Below, one piece after another: positions 33,661-42,939 of a stretch of 64,000 nucleotides of DNA. A program made the position numbers and the translations under genes. The notes beneath the pieces were generated by a model that saw nothing but the letters and a program-made list of their open reading frames with translations, did no database searches and was not told the DNA's origin. Source of the DNA: Ruegeria sp. EL01 (GTDB taxonomy: Bacteria > Pseudomonadota > Alphaproteobacteria > Rhodobacterales > Rhodobacteraceae); NCBI RefSeq assembly GCF_900313035.1, contig NZ_OMPS01000035.1, forward strand, positions 1 through 64,000, written 5' to 3'. Numbering within the stretch: the first letter of the stretch is position 1; each line of letters starts with the position of its first letter.

Positions 33661-34698
33661 CTACCTACCCTGAGCGTGCATTTCGCGTTTGCGGTTGCGC
33701 GTGCGCTTTGTGGCGTCCTCGGACCCGTCGTGATAGGTGCCAAACCATTTGTCCCATGGCATTTCCGCATTGCCGTAGTTGCACTCGTAATACCTGTGGT
33801 GAAGCTGGTGAAAGAACGCGCCAATCAGCAGGGCCTGACGATCGCGTGTCCAGATCGCCTCGTATCCCGAATGGGATGAGGCCGCGCCCAGCATCAGCCA
33901 ATAACCCAGAAACAACATGTGCACCGGATGGCTGGGCAGAACCAGCACGATCAGGATTGCGCTGAGATAGCCAAAGGACTCGACGGGATGCATCGACATG
34001 CCCGACCACGGCCCGGTGTTGACGTTTCGGTGATGCACGGCGTGGACGTGTTTGTAGATGAACGGCTGATGCAGAAAGAGATGCACCGCGTAGAAATGAA
34101 AGCTTTGCCAGATTGCCAGGATCGGGAACAGCGCGATGAACCAGATGGGATGGGCCGGAAAGGTCAGCGTGCCGATATAATCATTGGCGTACATCCAGCG
34201 CAGGAAGGTTTCCAGCCCTGACAGGATCGGGGCGCCGAAGACCAGCGAATAATACATGTTGTCCCAGGTCTGATATCCGAATTTGTAAAGCGCATTCTTG
34301 CGCTTCATATAAGGGCGCGGATCGTATTTCAGCAGCTTGCCCTGACCGTCGATCCCATAAAACCACATATGCAGGCCGCCCGCGACGATCAGCAACAACA
34401 TCCAGTTGCGGAGAAAAACATGCGCGACCCAGCCAAAAGAGAAACTGGCCTGATCCGGGCCAACGGGCTGCAGCCAGAAGGCCACGACAAAGGCCAGCAT
34501 CAGAAAGATCGAGCGGTCCGAGAACTGCAGCCAGTTCTGCCAGACCCATTTGCCCATGACGCCGAATTTCGGAGGCCACAGCCAATAGGGCGCGTATTTC
34601 ACCGGCAGATCGGGATGCCAGTGCCATTCACGGCTCATCGGGGCGGGCTCCGCGGTGTCGTTAGTGGTGTCTTCGGGGTTGGTGTCAGCAGTCGTCAC
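33661..34698 (-). CDS. Sterol desaturase/fatty acid hydroxylase-family membrane di-iron enzyme
   Basis: The protein has 345 residues from GTG 34698, with AAGGAAA upstream. The eight-histidine di-iron signature is visible: HFYAVHLFLHQ, HVHAVHHRNVN and HQLHHRYYECNYG. Several hydrophobic helices surround them (LMLAFVVAFWLQPVG, WMLLLIVAGGLHMWFYG). The family oxidises or desaturates lipid-like substrates using O2. The first 40 residues are acidic, low-complexity and probably cytoplasmic. It lies downstream of the PanB-like and reductase genes on the same strand. Its substrate is unknown. Confidence 0.85.
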   Translation of the reverse strand: MTTADTNPEDTTNDTAEPAPMSREWHWHPDLPVKYAPYWLWPPKFGVMGKWVWQNWLQFSDRSIFLMLAFVVAFWLQPVGPDQASFSFGWVAHVFLRNWMLLLIVAGGLHMWFYGIDGQGKLLKYDPRPYMKRKNALYKFGYQTWDNMYYSLVFGAPILSGLETFLRWMYANDYIGTLTFPAHPIWFIALFPILAIWQSFHFYAVHLFLHQPFIYKHVHAVHHRNVNTGPWSGMSMHPVESFGYLSAILIVLVLPSHPVHMLFLGYWLMLGAASSHSGYEAIWTRDRQALLIGAFFHQLHHRYYECNYGNAEMPWDKWFGTYHDGSEDATKRTRNRKREMHAQGR

Positions 34699-34794
34699 TG
34701 TATTTCCTTTCCATACCTGAATATATACGAAATTCAGGAATGAGAAGGCGGCGGCTCATAGGGGTATTTGCGTGACGGTCTGGTGAACATGGGA

Positions 34795-35630
34795 TTACTC
34801 ATGAAACCGGCGGCGCTTGTCCAGAGCCTCGCGCAACTTGTCATGCTCACCCGGTTTCATCGCAATGCCGGTAGCGACATCGGGATAACTGCGGTCAAGC
34901 ACGGCGGCGCGATAGGCGATCAGGCCCTTCATCCGCTCGGCCTCAAGTGCCGCACGGGCGCTTGCCATATTGGCAAAGGCCCGGGCGTGGCGCGGCGGGT
35001 TTGGCGTGTCACCGCAGGCATCTTCCTGAAACAGGAAAATCACATCCGCAGCCCCACCCGACCCGATGGAATGGTGATCAGCCCGGTGCGCGGGCTGATT
35101 TCGGCAATAGCCTCATCTGCCACGCATTCCAGTTCAACCGCATAGGCGCCCGCGTCTTCCAGACGGCGCAGATTTTCGGCCAGTTGCATCGCTTCATCCG
35201 CGGTGCGGCCATAGGCACGCAGGCCCCCGATCTGTGTTGAAAGGCGCGGCACAAGGCCCAGATGCCCCTGCACCGCCAGTCCTTCATCGGCCAGCAGTTC
35301 CACGGCATTGAAACTGCGCAAGGTGTAAACCGCATCCGCCCCGGCTGCGGCGGCACGAATACCCGCGCGTAGAATATCCTGATGGGTCTCATAGTCGCTG
35401 GCCATCAGCGCGGCGGTGGTGAAGGTGTCGGGTGCGCCGGCACGCACCTCGGCCAAATCATGATCGACAATCGACAGATGGTCGATCCCGGCGGCCTGGG
35501 CAGCGGCGGCCTCGATCCGGTTCACGGCTGTGGTCTGGACAAACTTGCGCTTGCCCTTGCCTGCGATGATATCGGCAACATTCAGGTTGCGCGTCGCAGG
35601 AAATCCGCCATTAGTGTAAATCCGTTTCAT
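34795..35630 (-). pseudogene. PanB-like ketopantoate hydroxymethyltransferase-family gene, frameshifted
   Basis: The N-terminal 190 residues (start 35630) show the PEP-mutase/PanB barrel with VQGHLGLVPRLSTQIGG, YGRTADEAMQLAENLRRLED and AYAVELECVADEAIAEI. The frame then ends at 35040. The remaining C-terminal part continues in another frame (DVIFLFQEDACGDTPNPPRH and ARAF onward) to 34795. Loss of one base in the stretch encoding LITI-(x)-GSGGAADV near 35065 explains the break. The full protein would have about 275 residues. It lies between a hydroxylase and a hydroxyisobutyrate-dehydrogenase-like gene. The break may be real or a sequencing error; codon use on both sides looks normal, which suggests a recent event. 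Confidence 0.75.
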
Positions 35631-35644
35631 GGCCGCCGTCCCCT

Positions 35645-36610
35645 TTACTCTGCCGCTTTGAGCTCTGCACCCCGCGGGATGACCTCGTAGCCCGGCTCTT
35701 CAGGCTCGTCATCCAGCATTTCGGGCGGGAAGCCGGGCGCGCGAATGTCCAGCCCGGTGGCCTCTTCTAGACGCTGGATGATGTTGGGGGAATAGCACCG
35801 CTCTCCATAACGTTCGATGCCATCTTCGAATATCTGCACAAGCATGGGTGAGATTTCCAGCGGTACGTTGTGGCGGTCGGCAACCTGCTGAAAGAGACCG
35901 GCGTCCTTTTTCACCAGATCCATGGTAAAGGAAATGTCGCGGCTGCCGTTCAGGATGACCTGACTTTCGGTCTCATGCACGAACGACGTACCGGACGAGA
36001 TTTTCATCGCCTCATAGGTGGTGTTCAGGTCCATGCCAGCGGCCTTGGCGGTGACCAGTGCCTCGCAGCAGGACACAAGATTGGCGGTAGCCAGATAGTT
36101 GGTCACAACCTTCAGAACCGAGGCGCTGCCCAACTCACCCGTGTGCAGAATGCGGCGGCCCATGGTTTTCAAAAACGGCGCGATCTGTTCGAATGTGGCG
36201 CGATCACAACCCGCGAAGATCGAGATATTGCCAGTGGCAGCGCGGTGACATCCGCCCGAAACCGGGCAATCCACGGCTGCGCCGCCCTTTTCCATCACCA
36301 ATGCGCCAAGGCGTTTGACCTCTTCTTCGTCGGTGGTGGACATCTCCATCCAGATTTTGCCCTCTTTCACCGCGGGCAGCATTTCCTGCATGACCGCGTC
36401 TGAGGCGGCAGGCGATGGCAGGCAGGTGATGACCGCATCGCAATCGCGCATCAGCTGAGCGGGGTTTTCACCGCGCTTGGCCCCGCGCGAGACGAAATCA
36501 CCGACCAGTTCTGGGTTCAGATCATGCACGGTCAGGTCGATGCCATTGCGCAGCAAGCTACCGCTCAACTTGCCACCGACATTTCCAAGGCCAATAAATC
36601 CAACTTTCAT
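35645..36610 (-). CDS. 3-hydroxyisobutyrate dehydrogenase-family NAD(P)-dependent oxidoreductase
   Basis: The protein has 321 residues from the ATG at 36610 (MKVGFIGLGNVGGKLSGSLL, Rossmann motif GxGxxG). The substrate motif DCPVSGGCHRAATG and the catalytic-lysine segment GSASVLKVVTNYLATANL are present. The C-terminus has an acidic extension (PPEMLDDEPEEPGYEV) beyond the usual 290 residues. An upstream ATG at 36664 adds an unlikely leader. It is the first gene of an operon with the PanB-like and hydroxylase genes and is divergent from a LysR gene. The actual hydroxy acid substrate is unknown. Confidence 0.87.
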   Translation of the reverse strand: MKVGFIGLGNVGGKLSGSLLRNGIDLTVHDLNPELVGDFVSRGAKRGENPAQLMRDCDAVITCLPSPAASDAVMQEMLPAVKEGKIWMEMSTTDEEEVKRLGALVMEKGGAAVDCPVSGGCHRAATGNISIFAGCDRATFEQIAPFLKTMGRRILHTGELGSASVLKVVTNYLATANLVSCCEALVTAKAAGMDLNTTYEAMKISSGTSFVHETESQVILNGSRDISFTMDLVKKDAGLFQQVADRHNVPLEISPMLVQIFEDGIERYGERCYSPNIIQRLEEATGLDIRAPGFPPEMLDDEPEEPGYEVIPRGAELKAAE

Positions 36611-36741
36611 ATGCGTATTCCCTGCTTTGATACCGATCCGAGGATCAGAGATGTCGCGGTTCACTGAAACTACAGAGGTTGATTGTAAGGTGTAAAACGA
36701 ATTAAAAAGGCAGATATTAGCGAAAATTTTCGGTGCTAGAA

Positions 36742-37626
36742 ATGGCGCATTCTCCCAACCTTGTGTGGCTTCGGTCTTTTGAATGCGCCGCCCGTCATCT
36801 GAGCTTCACGGTTGCTGCTGGGGAACTGGGCATCACGCAATCGGCGCTTAGTTTGCATGTGCGTTCGCTGGAGGCCGAGCTTGGCTGCCCCCTGTTCTTT
36901 CGCGCCGCGCGCAGGCTAAGCCTGACCGAGGTTGGTCAGGCCTATGCCTATTCCGTTCGGCGAGCGTTGGGCGACATCGACATGTCAACGATCAACCTGT
37001 TTGGGTCAAATCAGGTGCACGAACTGGTCGTGCGGGTTCCGATCTCGACAGCGGCCCTTTTCCTGGCGCAAAGGTTGCCCGAGTTTTCGCGCAATCACTC
37101 GCATATCAGCATCAGGCTGGTGTCCAATATCTGGGCTGAATCTGCAGGGCGCGAAGATGTCGATGTGGAACTGCGCTTGGGTAACGGGGAATGGAACGAC
37201 GTGTCGGTAAGAAAAATATCGGCCGAACGCATTGTTCCAATCGCTCCCAAAGACTCTAACCTCCGGATATTGCGGCCTGAAGAATTGCACCAAGAACCTT
37301 TGATCCATATCCTTGGTTTTCAGCATATGTGGCACAGATATTTTTCCACCATCGGGGTCGAACCTGCCGAAACGGTGTCGCCGTTTATCGTTGATACGAC
37401 TATCGCTGCGGTGGATATCGTGGCCGCTGGCGGCGGCTACGCCGTTGTGGTCGAGAGATTTGCAAAAACGGCCCTTGAGGCGGGGCGAAATGTCAAGATC
37501 GTCGGCCAGGCCGTGCCGATAGAGCAGAGCCATTTCCTGATTGAGGGCCAGAGCTCGAAAACAAATAACGGCGCCAAACAGTGCTTTGAAGCTTGGCTGG
37601 AAGGTATTTTTAGTCAGGATAACTAG
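36742..37626 (+). CDS. LysR-family regulator (GcvA-like)
   Basis: The protein has 294 residues from ATG 36742. The HTH is WLRSFECAARHLSFTVAAGE then LGITQSALSLHVRSLEAELG, followed by CPLFFRAARRLSLTEVGQAY, a pattern close to GcvA. It is divergent from the oxidoreductase operon, with about 130 bp of AT-rich DNA between starts, so it likely controls that operon. The C-terminus ends normally; the IS1182 element begins about 150 bp downstream. Confidence 0.87.
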   Translation: MAHSPNLVWLRSFECAARHLSFTVAAGELGITQSALSLHVRSLEAELGCPLFFRAARRLSLTEVGQAYAYSVRRALGDIDMSTINLFGSNQVHELVVRVPISTAALFLAQRLPEFSRNHSHISIRLVSNIWAESAGREDVDVELRLGNGEWNDVSVRKISAERIVPIAPKDSNLRILRPEELHQEPLIHILGFQHMWHRYFSTIGVEPAETVSPFIVDTTIAAVDIVAAGGGYAVVVERFAKTALEAGRNVKIVGQAVPIEQSHFLIEGQSSKTNNGAKQCFEAWLEGIFSQDN

Positions 37627-37772
37627 GTTCTTCTCCGTTCGAACTCTTTGCCATTTCTAAAGGCTTCGCTCTGATTTTTCCACGGGTTTCGGGCATCGGT
37701 TTTTCGGAGAAACGTGCCCGAACGACGGAGAGCTGTCATTCGTATCGACGCAGCGACAGCTCGCTTTGTCCG

Positions 37773-39289
37773 GATACTGTTGAAAAAGTCGGTGTTTTGG
37801 CTGGTTTGTCGGCTGTCGAGATTTGGGATGACGCGCCTCCTATTCATGTGGGGGTTGGTGTAGGAACCAGTTTTGCGAGTTTCCTGAGATTTTGTGCCGT
37901 GGCTGCTAGCTGGAACTGTTCATATGCGCCTTTGGGTCCTCGAAGCCGCATCATCCGCACGCCGATGTATCGCTTTAGATGTGCGAAGAGCATCTCGACT
38001 TTCCGCCTCTGAATGAATGAGGTCATGTAAGCGTCGGTTTTTCGGATATCGCGCACGACGTCTCGGGCAGCTTCGTGCACAGAGCGCATGAGGCGTCTCC
38101 CGTTGTCTTTCGGACAGCATTGCGGTTTCAAAGGGCATATGTCGCAGTCATGTTTGGAGGCACGGTATCTGATGAAGCCGTCTTTGCCACCATTTGCTTT
38201 TCGTGGGGTTGAGAAGTTCCGGCGATAGGTCTGCAACACCTTGCCGCCCGGACAGGTGTAGCTGTCGGTCGCGGCGGCATAGACAAAATCTTCGCGTGAG
38301 AAGGTGCCATCGGTTCGTTTCGATTTGTCCCAGACCGGAATGTGTGGAGCGATGCCGCGCTCTTCCACCAACCAGCCGAGCATCTCTGCCGATCCATAGC
38401 CGGTGTCACCGACCAGCTTGTCCGGGGTCATGCCAAAGCGATCCGTGATCCGGTCGATCATGCGCCGTGCGGCAAAGGCTTCTGCGGTTCGGATCGGAAC
38501 CGACGGCTCAACATCAACAATCACCGCATTATCCAGATCCACCATATAGTTGGTGGAATATGCGAAGAAGGCGGCCCCACCGTCTGCACCTGTCCAGCGT
38601 GCCACAGGGTCGACTGGCGAGATGTATTTGGGGACGACTTTAGTGGATGCACCGAATGCGGCATCATCCAGCGTTTCGAGGTACTCATCCAGAACACGAG
38701 AGATCAGTTCAGATGGCAAGCCTTCCTTGCTATCAATACCGCGTGTCTGGTTTGCATTTGCGGGTATCAGGCTGGCGTCAACGCCAAGGCTGTGGCCGCC
38801 GACAAGGCCTTCATCCATGCAGCGTTGTAAAACTTTCTCGAACAAATGACGGAACAATCCGCTCTCCCGGAAACGGCCATGCCGGTTCTTTGAGAACGAT
38901 GAATGATCAGGCACCGGATCGGCCAGGTCCAGCTTGCAAAACCAGCGGTAAGCCAGATTGACCTGTATCTCTTCGCAAAGCCGCCGCTCGGAGCGGATAC
39001 CCATGCAATATCCCAACAGCAGCATGCGGATCATCAGTTCCGGATCAATCGACGGACGACCATGTGAGCTGTAATACGGCGCAAGCATTGGGCGCACTTC
39101 GGTCAGATCAAGGAAGCGATCAATCCCACGCATCGGGTGATCCTGCGGCACAAACTCTTCGATTGAGAACTCATCAAACAACGCACCTTGCGCCACCTGC
39201 CTCGGTCCCATCATCGCCGCGCCCTCCCACTCTCAAAACAAGTGAATCAGGACACCAACAACCAATCAACAGACTTTTTCAACAGTATC
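37773..39289 (-). mobile_element. IS1182-family insertion sequence
   Basis: The element is about 1.5 kb and bounded by perfect 18-bp inverted repeats, GATACTGTTGAAAAAGTC at 37773-37790 and its complement at 39272-39289. One full transposase gene lies inside on the minus strand. I see no clear target duplication beside the ends. It looks intact and possibly active. Confidence 0.87.
37844..39214 (-). CDS. IS1182-family transposase
   Basis: The protein has 456 residues, full length. The N-terminus is MMGPRQVAQGALFDEFSIEE and PQDHPMRGIDRFLDL, and the family motif PSIDPELMIRMLLLGYCMGI follows. The DDE domain has LGVDASLIPANANQ (first Asp), DKLVGDTGYGSAEMLGWL (second Asp) and QRRKVEMLFAHLKRYIGVRM (Glu). 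A cysteine cluster (CDICPLKPQCCPKD) before the last motif is typical of the family. No frameshift or stop is seen. Confidence 0.92.
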   Translation of the reverse strand: MMGPRQVAQGALFDEFSIEEFVPQDHPMRGIDRFLDLTEVRPMLAPYYSSHGRPSIDPELMIRMLLLGYCMGIRSERRLCEEIQVNLAYRWFCKLDLADPVPDHSSFSKNRHGRFRESGLFRHLFEKVLQRCMDEGLVGGHSLGVDASLIPANANQTRGIDSKEGLPSELISRVLDEYLETLDDAAFGASTKVVPKYISPVDPVARWTGADGGAAFFAYSTNYMVDLDNAVIVDVEPSVPIRTAEAFAARRMIDRITDRFGMTPDKLVGDTGYGSAEMLGWLVEERGIAPHIPVWDKSKRTDGTFSREDFVYAAATDSYTCPGGKVLQTYRRNFSTPRKANGGKDGFIRYRASKHDCDICPLKPQCCPKDNGRRLMRSVHEAARDVVRDIRKTDAYMTSFIQRRKVEMLFAHLKRYIGVRMMRLRGPKGAYEQFQLAATAQNLRKLAKLVPTPTPT

Positions 39290-39315
39290 AGCCCAACCTG
39301 TGAATTAGTATTTCG

Positions 39316-39336
39316 CGCTGCGCGCGCTCGCAGCAC
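39316..39336. repeat. 21-bp GC-rich repeat with internal hairpin (copy 1)
   Basis: A 21-base sequence built on CGCTGCGCGCGCTCGCAGC occurs here and, identically, at 56346-56366, 17 kb away. It can fold with GCTGCG pairing to CGCAGC around a six-base loop. Similar ATTTTG bases follow both copies. It sits between IS1182 and the integrase remnant. Confidence 0.6.
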
Positions 39337-39389
39337 ACATTTTGTCGCGTAGGCATCATCGTGAGCACCGCACTGCGGCATAAATAGCT

Positions 39390-39570
39390 ACCATTCGCGC
39401 CTATGGCGACGTTGAATAAGGTTAGGTCGCGAAGGTAGCCCCGCGAGTTCTAGCCGTGCCCGGATCGCCCAGACCTGTTTTGGCAAGAGTGGACGTTTTT
39501 GGCCGATGATACGCCCCTTGTTCCATGTTCGGCGTTTCGGGGTGACGGCGGGAAGTTGGACTCTTGGCAT
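39390..39570 (-). pseudogene. Tyrosine recombinase/integrase remnant (N-terminal fragment)
   Basis: From ATG 39570 the minus strand encodes PKRRTWNKGRIIGQKRP and PKQVWAIRARLELAG, which I recognise as the start of a widespread small phage-type integrase. The next block (YLRDLTLFNVAI) is in another frame, so one frameshift has occurred near 39430, and homology ends shortly after. The catalytic C-terminal domain is absent. The fragment is squeezed between IS1182 and IS110, whose insertion probably destroyed the gene. Confidence 0.55.
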
Positions 39571-39804
39571 GATTTGCCCTCCGATCCTCCCTCCGAACCC
39601 AATCACCAGCGCCATGCTGGCAGTGGGATTGTATCGTCCTTGGCAGGGTTGGTTTTCAAAGCCGACCGACTGCGGTGGTGCTGCATGCGCAGTCGGCGCT
39701 GTGAGATGGGATGGTTGCCGCCCTCCCCAGACGGCATCGCAATGTGCCAAAGATGTGGTCGTACACGGCCACGATTGAGAGAGGACGGCAATTTGATTGA
39801 TACA

Positions 39805-40821
39805 ATGATCGGTGTGGACTTGGCAAAGAATGTCTTTCAACTCCATGGGGCTTCGCTGACAGGGGAGGTCAAATTTCGGAAGAAGCTCTCGCGGCCTCAG
39901 TTTCGAAAATTCATGGAAGCACAACCCGCAAGTATTGTGGTGTTTGAAGCGTGCGGCAGCGCTCATTTCTGGACGCGGGAGATGCAGCAACTTGGACATC
40001 AGGCAAAGCTAATCGCCCCTCAATATGTGAAACCGTTTGTCAAACGGCAAAAGAATGACGCGGCTGATGCTGAGGCGATTGTCATTGCGGCGCAGCGCCC
40101 GGAGATGAGGTTCGTGGAACCCAAAAGCAACGCGCAAATCGCGCGAAGTGTTGTGTTCCGTTCGCGCGACCGCCTGGTGCACCAGCGCACGGAACAGATC
40201 AATGCGCTGCGATCGGTTCTATATGAACAGGGCCAGGTCTTCCCGACCGGCGTCCATCAGATGAAGAAGATTGCAGAGTTTCTGCAACAGGCCGACAACG
40301 GCTTGATTGCTTTGGTCCGGGAGGAGTGTGAGGAGCTGATCGCTTCAATTTCCGAACACACGACCCGGATTGATGCGAAGACGGTGAAGCTCAAAAAGCT
40401 ATCGCAGCAGTCAGAGATGTCCCGACGGCTCCAGACGATACCCGGCGTTGGCCCGCTCACGGCCATGGCAATTGAAGCCTTCGCGCCGACAATGGATATC
40501 TTTCGATGCGGGCGAGACTTCGCCGCCTGGGTTGGGCTTGTGCCCAAGCAGCATTCATCGGGAGGCAAAGCGCGGCTCGGTAAGATATCAAAGGAAGGCC
40601 AGGTCGACATTCGCCGCCTTCTTATCATCGGTGCGATGACGCGTATCGCTTGGGTGGGTCGAAAACCTATTCAGGACGGCTCCTCGTTGGATCGCATGTT
40701 GAAACGCAAACCCAAGATGCTTGTCGCAATCGCACTGGCAAACAAAATGGCGCGAACTATTTGGGCCGTGCTGACGAAGCAAGAAGATTATCGAGATCCG
40801 GTGAAGACCGCAGCTGCCTGA
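39805..40821 (+). CDS. IS110-family transposase
   Basis: The protein has 338 residues. The N-terminal DEDD domain begins IGVDLAKNVFQLHGASL (first Asp), with VVFEACGSAHFWTRE, then KNDAADAEAIVIAAQRP (Asp-Asp). The C-terminal Transposase_20 domain has QTIPGVGPLTAMAIEAFAP and the serine-containing LVPKQHSSGGKARLG. I chose ATG 39805; a TTG at 39793 is possible. IS110 elements lack typical terminal repeats and use a bridge RNA encoded beside the gene, so the element ends cannot be placed from sequence alone. Confidence 0.9.
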   Translation: MIGVDLAKNVFQLHGASLTGEVKFRKKLSRPQFRKFMEAQPASIVVFEACGSAHFWTREMQQLGHQAKLIAPQYVKPFVKRQKNDAADAEAIVIAAQRPEMRFVEPKSNAQIARSVVFRSRDRLVHQRTEQINALRSVLYEQGQVFPTGVHQMKKIAEFLQQADNGLIALVREECEELIASISEHTTRIDAKTVKLKKLSQQSEMSRRLQTIPGVGPLTAMAIEAFAPTMDIFRCGRDFAAWVGLVPKQHSSGGKARLGKISKEGQVDIRRLLIIGAMTRIAWVGRKPIQDGSSLDRMLKRKPKMLVAIALANKMARTIWAVLTKQEDYRDPVKTAAA

Positions 40822-41203
40822 GCATTAACAGGCGACGCAATCTGAAGCCGGAAACTGGGGGTGAGAAGACGATGACCTGAATGGGCAACATGATCGAATA
40901 GATCTAGGTTGGGAAAACCAGTTTTGGGCTCCGAGCCACGAGCTCGCCTGTGAGATTTGGACCCAATCCGCTGATCACCAGGCCGGCCCGCGGTTTCTGA
41001 ACACGCCGCACTAAGAGCCCTGACAGAAGACCGCACTCGATCACCCTCCCTAACGGTCAAAAACTTCTTGCATCCCGGGCGGCAACCACAGAAGCCCAAT
41101 GCGTGGTTTTTCTGCGCAATAAGGTAACGACTGCTTCGGGACGGCGTTCGAAATCTGAGTTCGAATGCAAATTTATTGAGAACTGGGTCGATTTATTTCA
41201 GTT
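40822..41203. other. Gap holding the 3' flank of IS110
   Basis: About 380 bp without a credible gene. The first part is probably the IS110 3' non-coding end. GAGCCACGAGCTCG near 40931 is a small inverted repeat. The left flank of the transposase (39571-39804) and this stretch are the places to look for the bridge RNA. I cannot define its limits. Confidence 0.4.
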
Positions 41204-42928
41204 TCAATCCTCGACAACAGGCAATTCCAGTACCAGCCTTTCACTGGCAGGTCGGGCGCAGCATAGTAAAACCTCACCTTCTTCGGGCGGGCTGGACGGC
41301 GGAGTGTCGTAGATCACGTCTCCTTCTGTCAGGCGGCAACGGCAGGTTTGGCAGAGCCCGATACGGCAGGCGTTCTCGGGTGACAGACCCGCCGCTTCGG
41401 CCAATTCCAGCAAGGTGGGGTTAAGGCCCGCGTCCCATGTGGTCGTCACGTAGTTAGGGACGAACGTGACCTCGGCTTCCTGCAGGACCGGTTCAACAGG
41501 TGCGCCTGTTTCGGTTCCATAGCTTTCGGTGTTGATCTGATGTGAATTGGCCTCCATCCCTTCGAGGGCGGCGCGCATGTCTGTCAGGAAAGCCTTAGGT
41601 CCGCAGATGAAATGGTCCATTTCATAGGGCGGCATGTCGATGCGCAGATCGCCGTCCATGATATGGCTGCCCTCGATCAGATCGACGATGTAATCAGCTG
41701 TCACCCTGCCGGACAAATCGAAACTGCCCTGCGCAATGTCGGCTTCGGTTGGTTGGCTGAACACATGCCGGATCTCGACATTTTCCAGGCCTTTGAACGC
41801 ATCAACCTCGGCGCGTAGCGCCTGATCCTGACCGTTGCGCGCGCAGTAGACGAAATAAACGGGTGGCATGTGATCTCCACGGCCGATATGCGCCTTCAGC
41901 ATTGACAAAAGCGGGGTTACACCGATTCCGGCGGCCAGCATCAAGACCGGTTTGAAACCGCCCCGATCCAGCACGAACCGCCCAAGCGGGGCGGATACCG
42001 CAAGAGCATCACCCTGTCTCAACGTCTCGTGCATGAAGGCTGTGCCAGGGCCATCACCCTTGCGAATGGTCAACCGGTAATGGGTCGGGTTTTCCTGAAA
42101 ATCAGAGAGGCTCCAGACCCGGCGCCCTGTCTCGCCCAGATCAACCGACAGAAACTGTCCGGCATGATAGCCCGGCAGCGGCGGACCATTGGGTGCGACA
42201 AGATAGACGCTTTTGGTATCCGGGGTCTCATCGACTATTCGGTCCACACGCAGGTCGCGAAACCCTTTCCAGCGGTTTTTCTGCACCCGGTCGGCATCTC
42301 TGGCCGCATCAATCAGCCCGTCCAGCGCAAAACCTGCAATTTGCGACAGGCCGGGCAGAGATTTGATGCGTTCCAACTCCGCAACCGATGCACCGCCCGC
42401 AAAGATGGCCCGCGCGATATCAAGGATCAGGGTGCGGTTCCCGGTTGCCGGGATATACCGGATGTCGTCGCCCGCCTGAATGATACCGGTATTCTCAACG
42501 TTCAGGTAAACGCCACTTTGACCCGACAGGGCAAAGTCGCCGATAAAACTGTCAGGCTGGCCCAGCCGCCAGCACAGTTTGAAACAGGGCAGCCGGGGCC
42601 CGGCCACAGACAGCACCACCTGATCCCCGATTTCAATCCGGTCCCCGACCGCGAGATTGGCCTCATCCAAACCTTCAATGATTAGGTTTTCGGCAAATCT
42701 GCCGCGTGGCCAGTCGTCACCACACAGTTGTGACCTCCAACGATCATAGGTCGCGTCCGAAACGGCATAGATCGCGTCCAGATGAACCGCCACATCGTCC
42801 CCCTCCAACCCGTTTTCCAATACGCGGACCGGTCCGTGTACTTCTTTCTTCACATATGCCGTGGTGACATCATGTCCGCGGATGCTCTGAATTTGGCTGG
42901 GGCCAATGCAAATCGCCTGCAATTTCAT
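41204..42928 (-). CDS. Three-domain fusion: MOSC - ferredoxin reductase - [2Fe-2S] ferredoxin
   Basis: The protein has 574 residues from ATG 42928. Residues 1-200 are a MOSC domain (VLENGLEGDDVAVHLDAIYA, WPRGRFAENLIIEGLDEA, GPRLPCFKL with the conserved Cys). Residues about 240-470 are an FNR-type FAD/NAD domain (GYHAGQFLSVDLGE, RVWSLSD, LMLAAGIGVTPLLSML, CGPKAFL). The last 90 residues are a plant-type ferredoxin with ACRIGLCQTCRC and a distal LLCCARP. MOSC proteins handle sulfur-containing or molybdenum-linked groups; the rest supplies electrons from NAD(P)H. It closes the Lrp-HyuA-DUF917 operon, 11 bases after DUF917. The open frame reaches up to 43174 but that part is inside DUF917. Confidence 0.87.
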   Translation of the reverse strand: MKLQAICIGPSQIQSIRGHDVTTAYVKKEVHGPVRVLENGLEGDDVAVHLDAIYAVSDATYDRWRSQLCGDDWPRGRFAENLIIEGLDEANLAVGDRIEIGDQVVLSVAGPRLPCFKLCWRLGQPDSFIGDFALSGQSGVYLNVENTGIIQAGDDIRYIPATGNRTLILDIARAIFAGGASVAELERIKSLPGLSQIAGFALDGLIDAARDADRVQKNRWKGFRDLRVDRIVDETPDTKSVYLVAPNGPPLPGYHAGQFLSVDLGETGRRVWSLSDFQENPTHYRLTIRKGDGPGTAFMHETLRQGDALAVSAPLGRFVLDRGGFKPVLMLAAGIGVTPLLSMLKAHIGRGDHMPPVYFVYCARNGQDQALRAEVDAFKGLENVEIRHVFSQPTEADIAQGSFDLSGRVTADYIVDLIEGSHIMDGDLRIDMPPYEMDHFICGPKAFLTDMRAALEGMEANSHQINTESYGTETGAPVEPVLQEAEVTFVPNYVTTTWDAGLNPTLLELAEAAGLSPENACRIGLCQTCRCRLTEGDVIYDTPPSSPPEEGEVLLCCARPASERLVLELPVVED

Positions 42929-42939
42929 CAATTTGTCTT

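Noticed and set aside
39571-39999. Upstream part of the 203-residue minus-strand ORF reaching from 39388 to 39999
   Set aside because: Only the C-terminal end resembles an integrase; the rest overlaps the IS110 transposase gene and its leader and looks non-coding.
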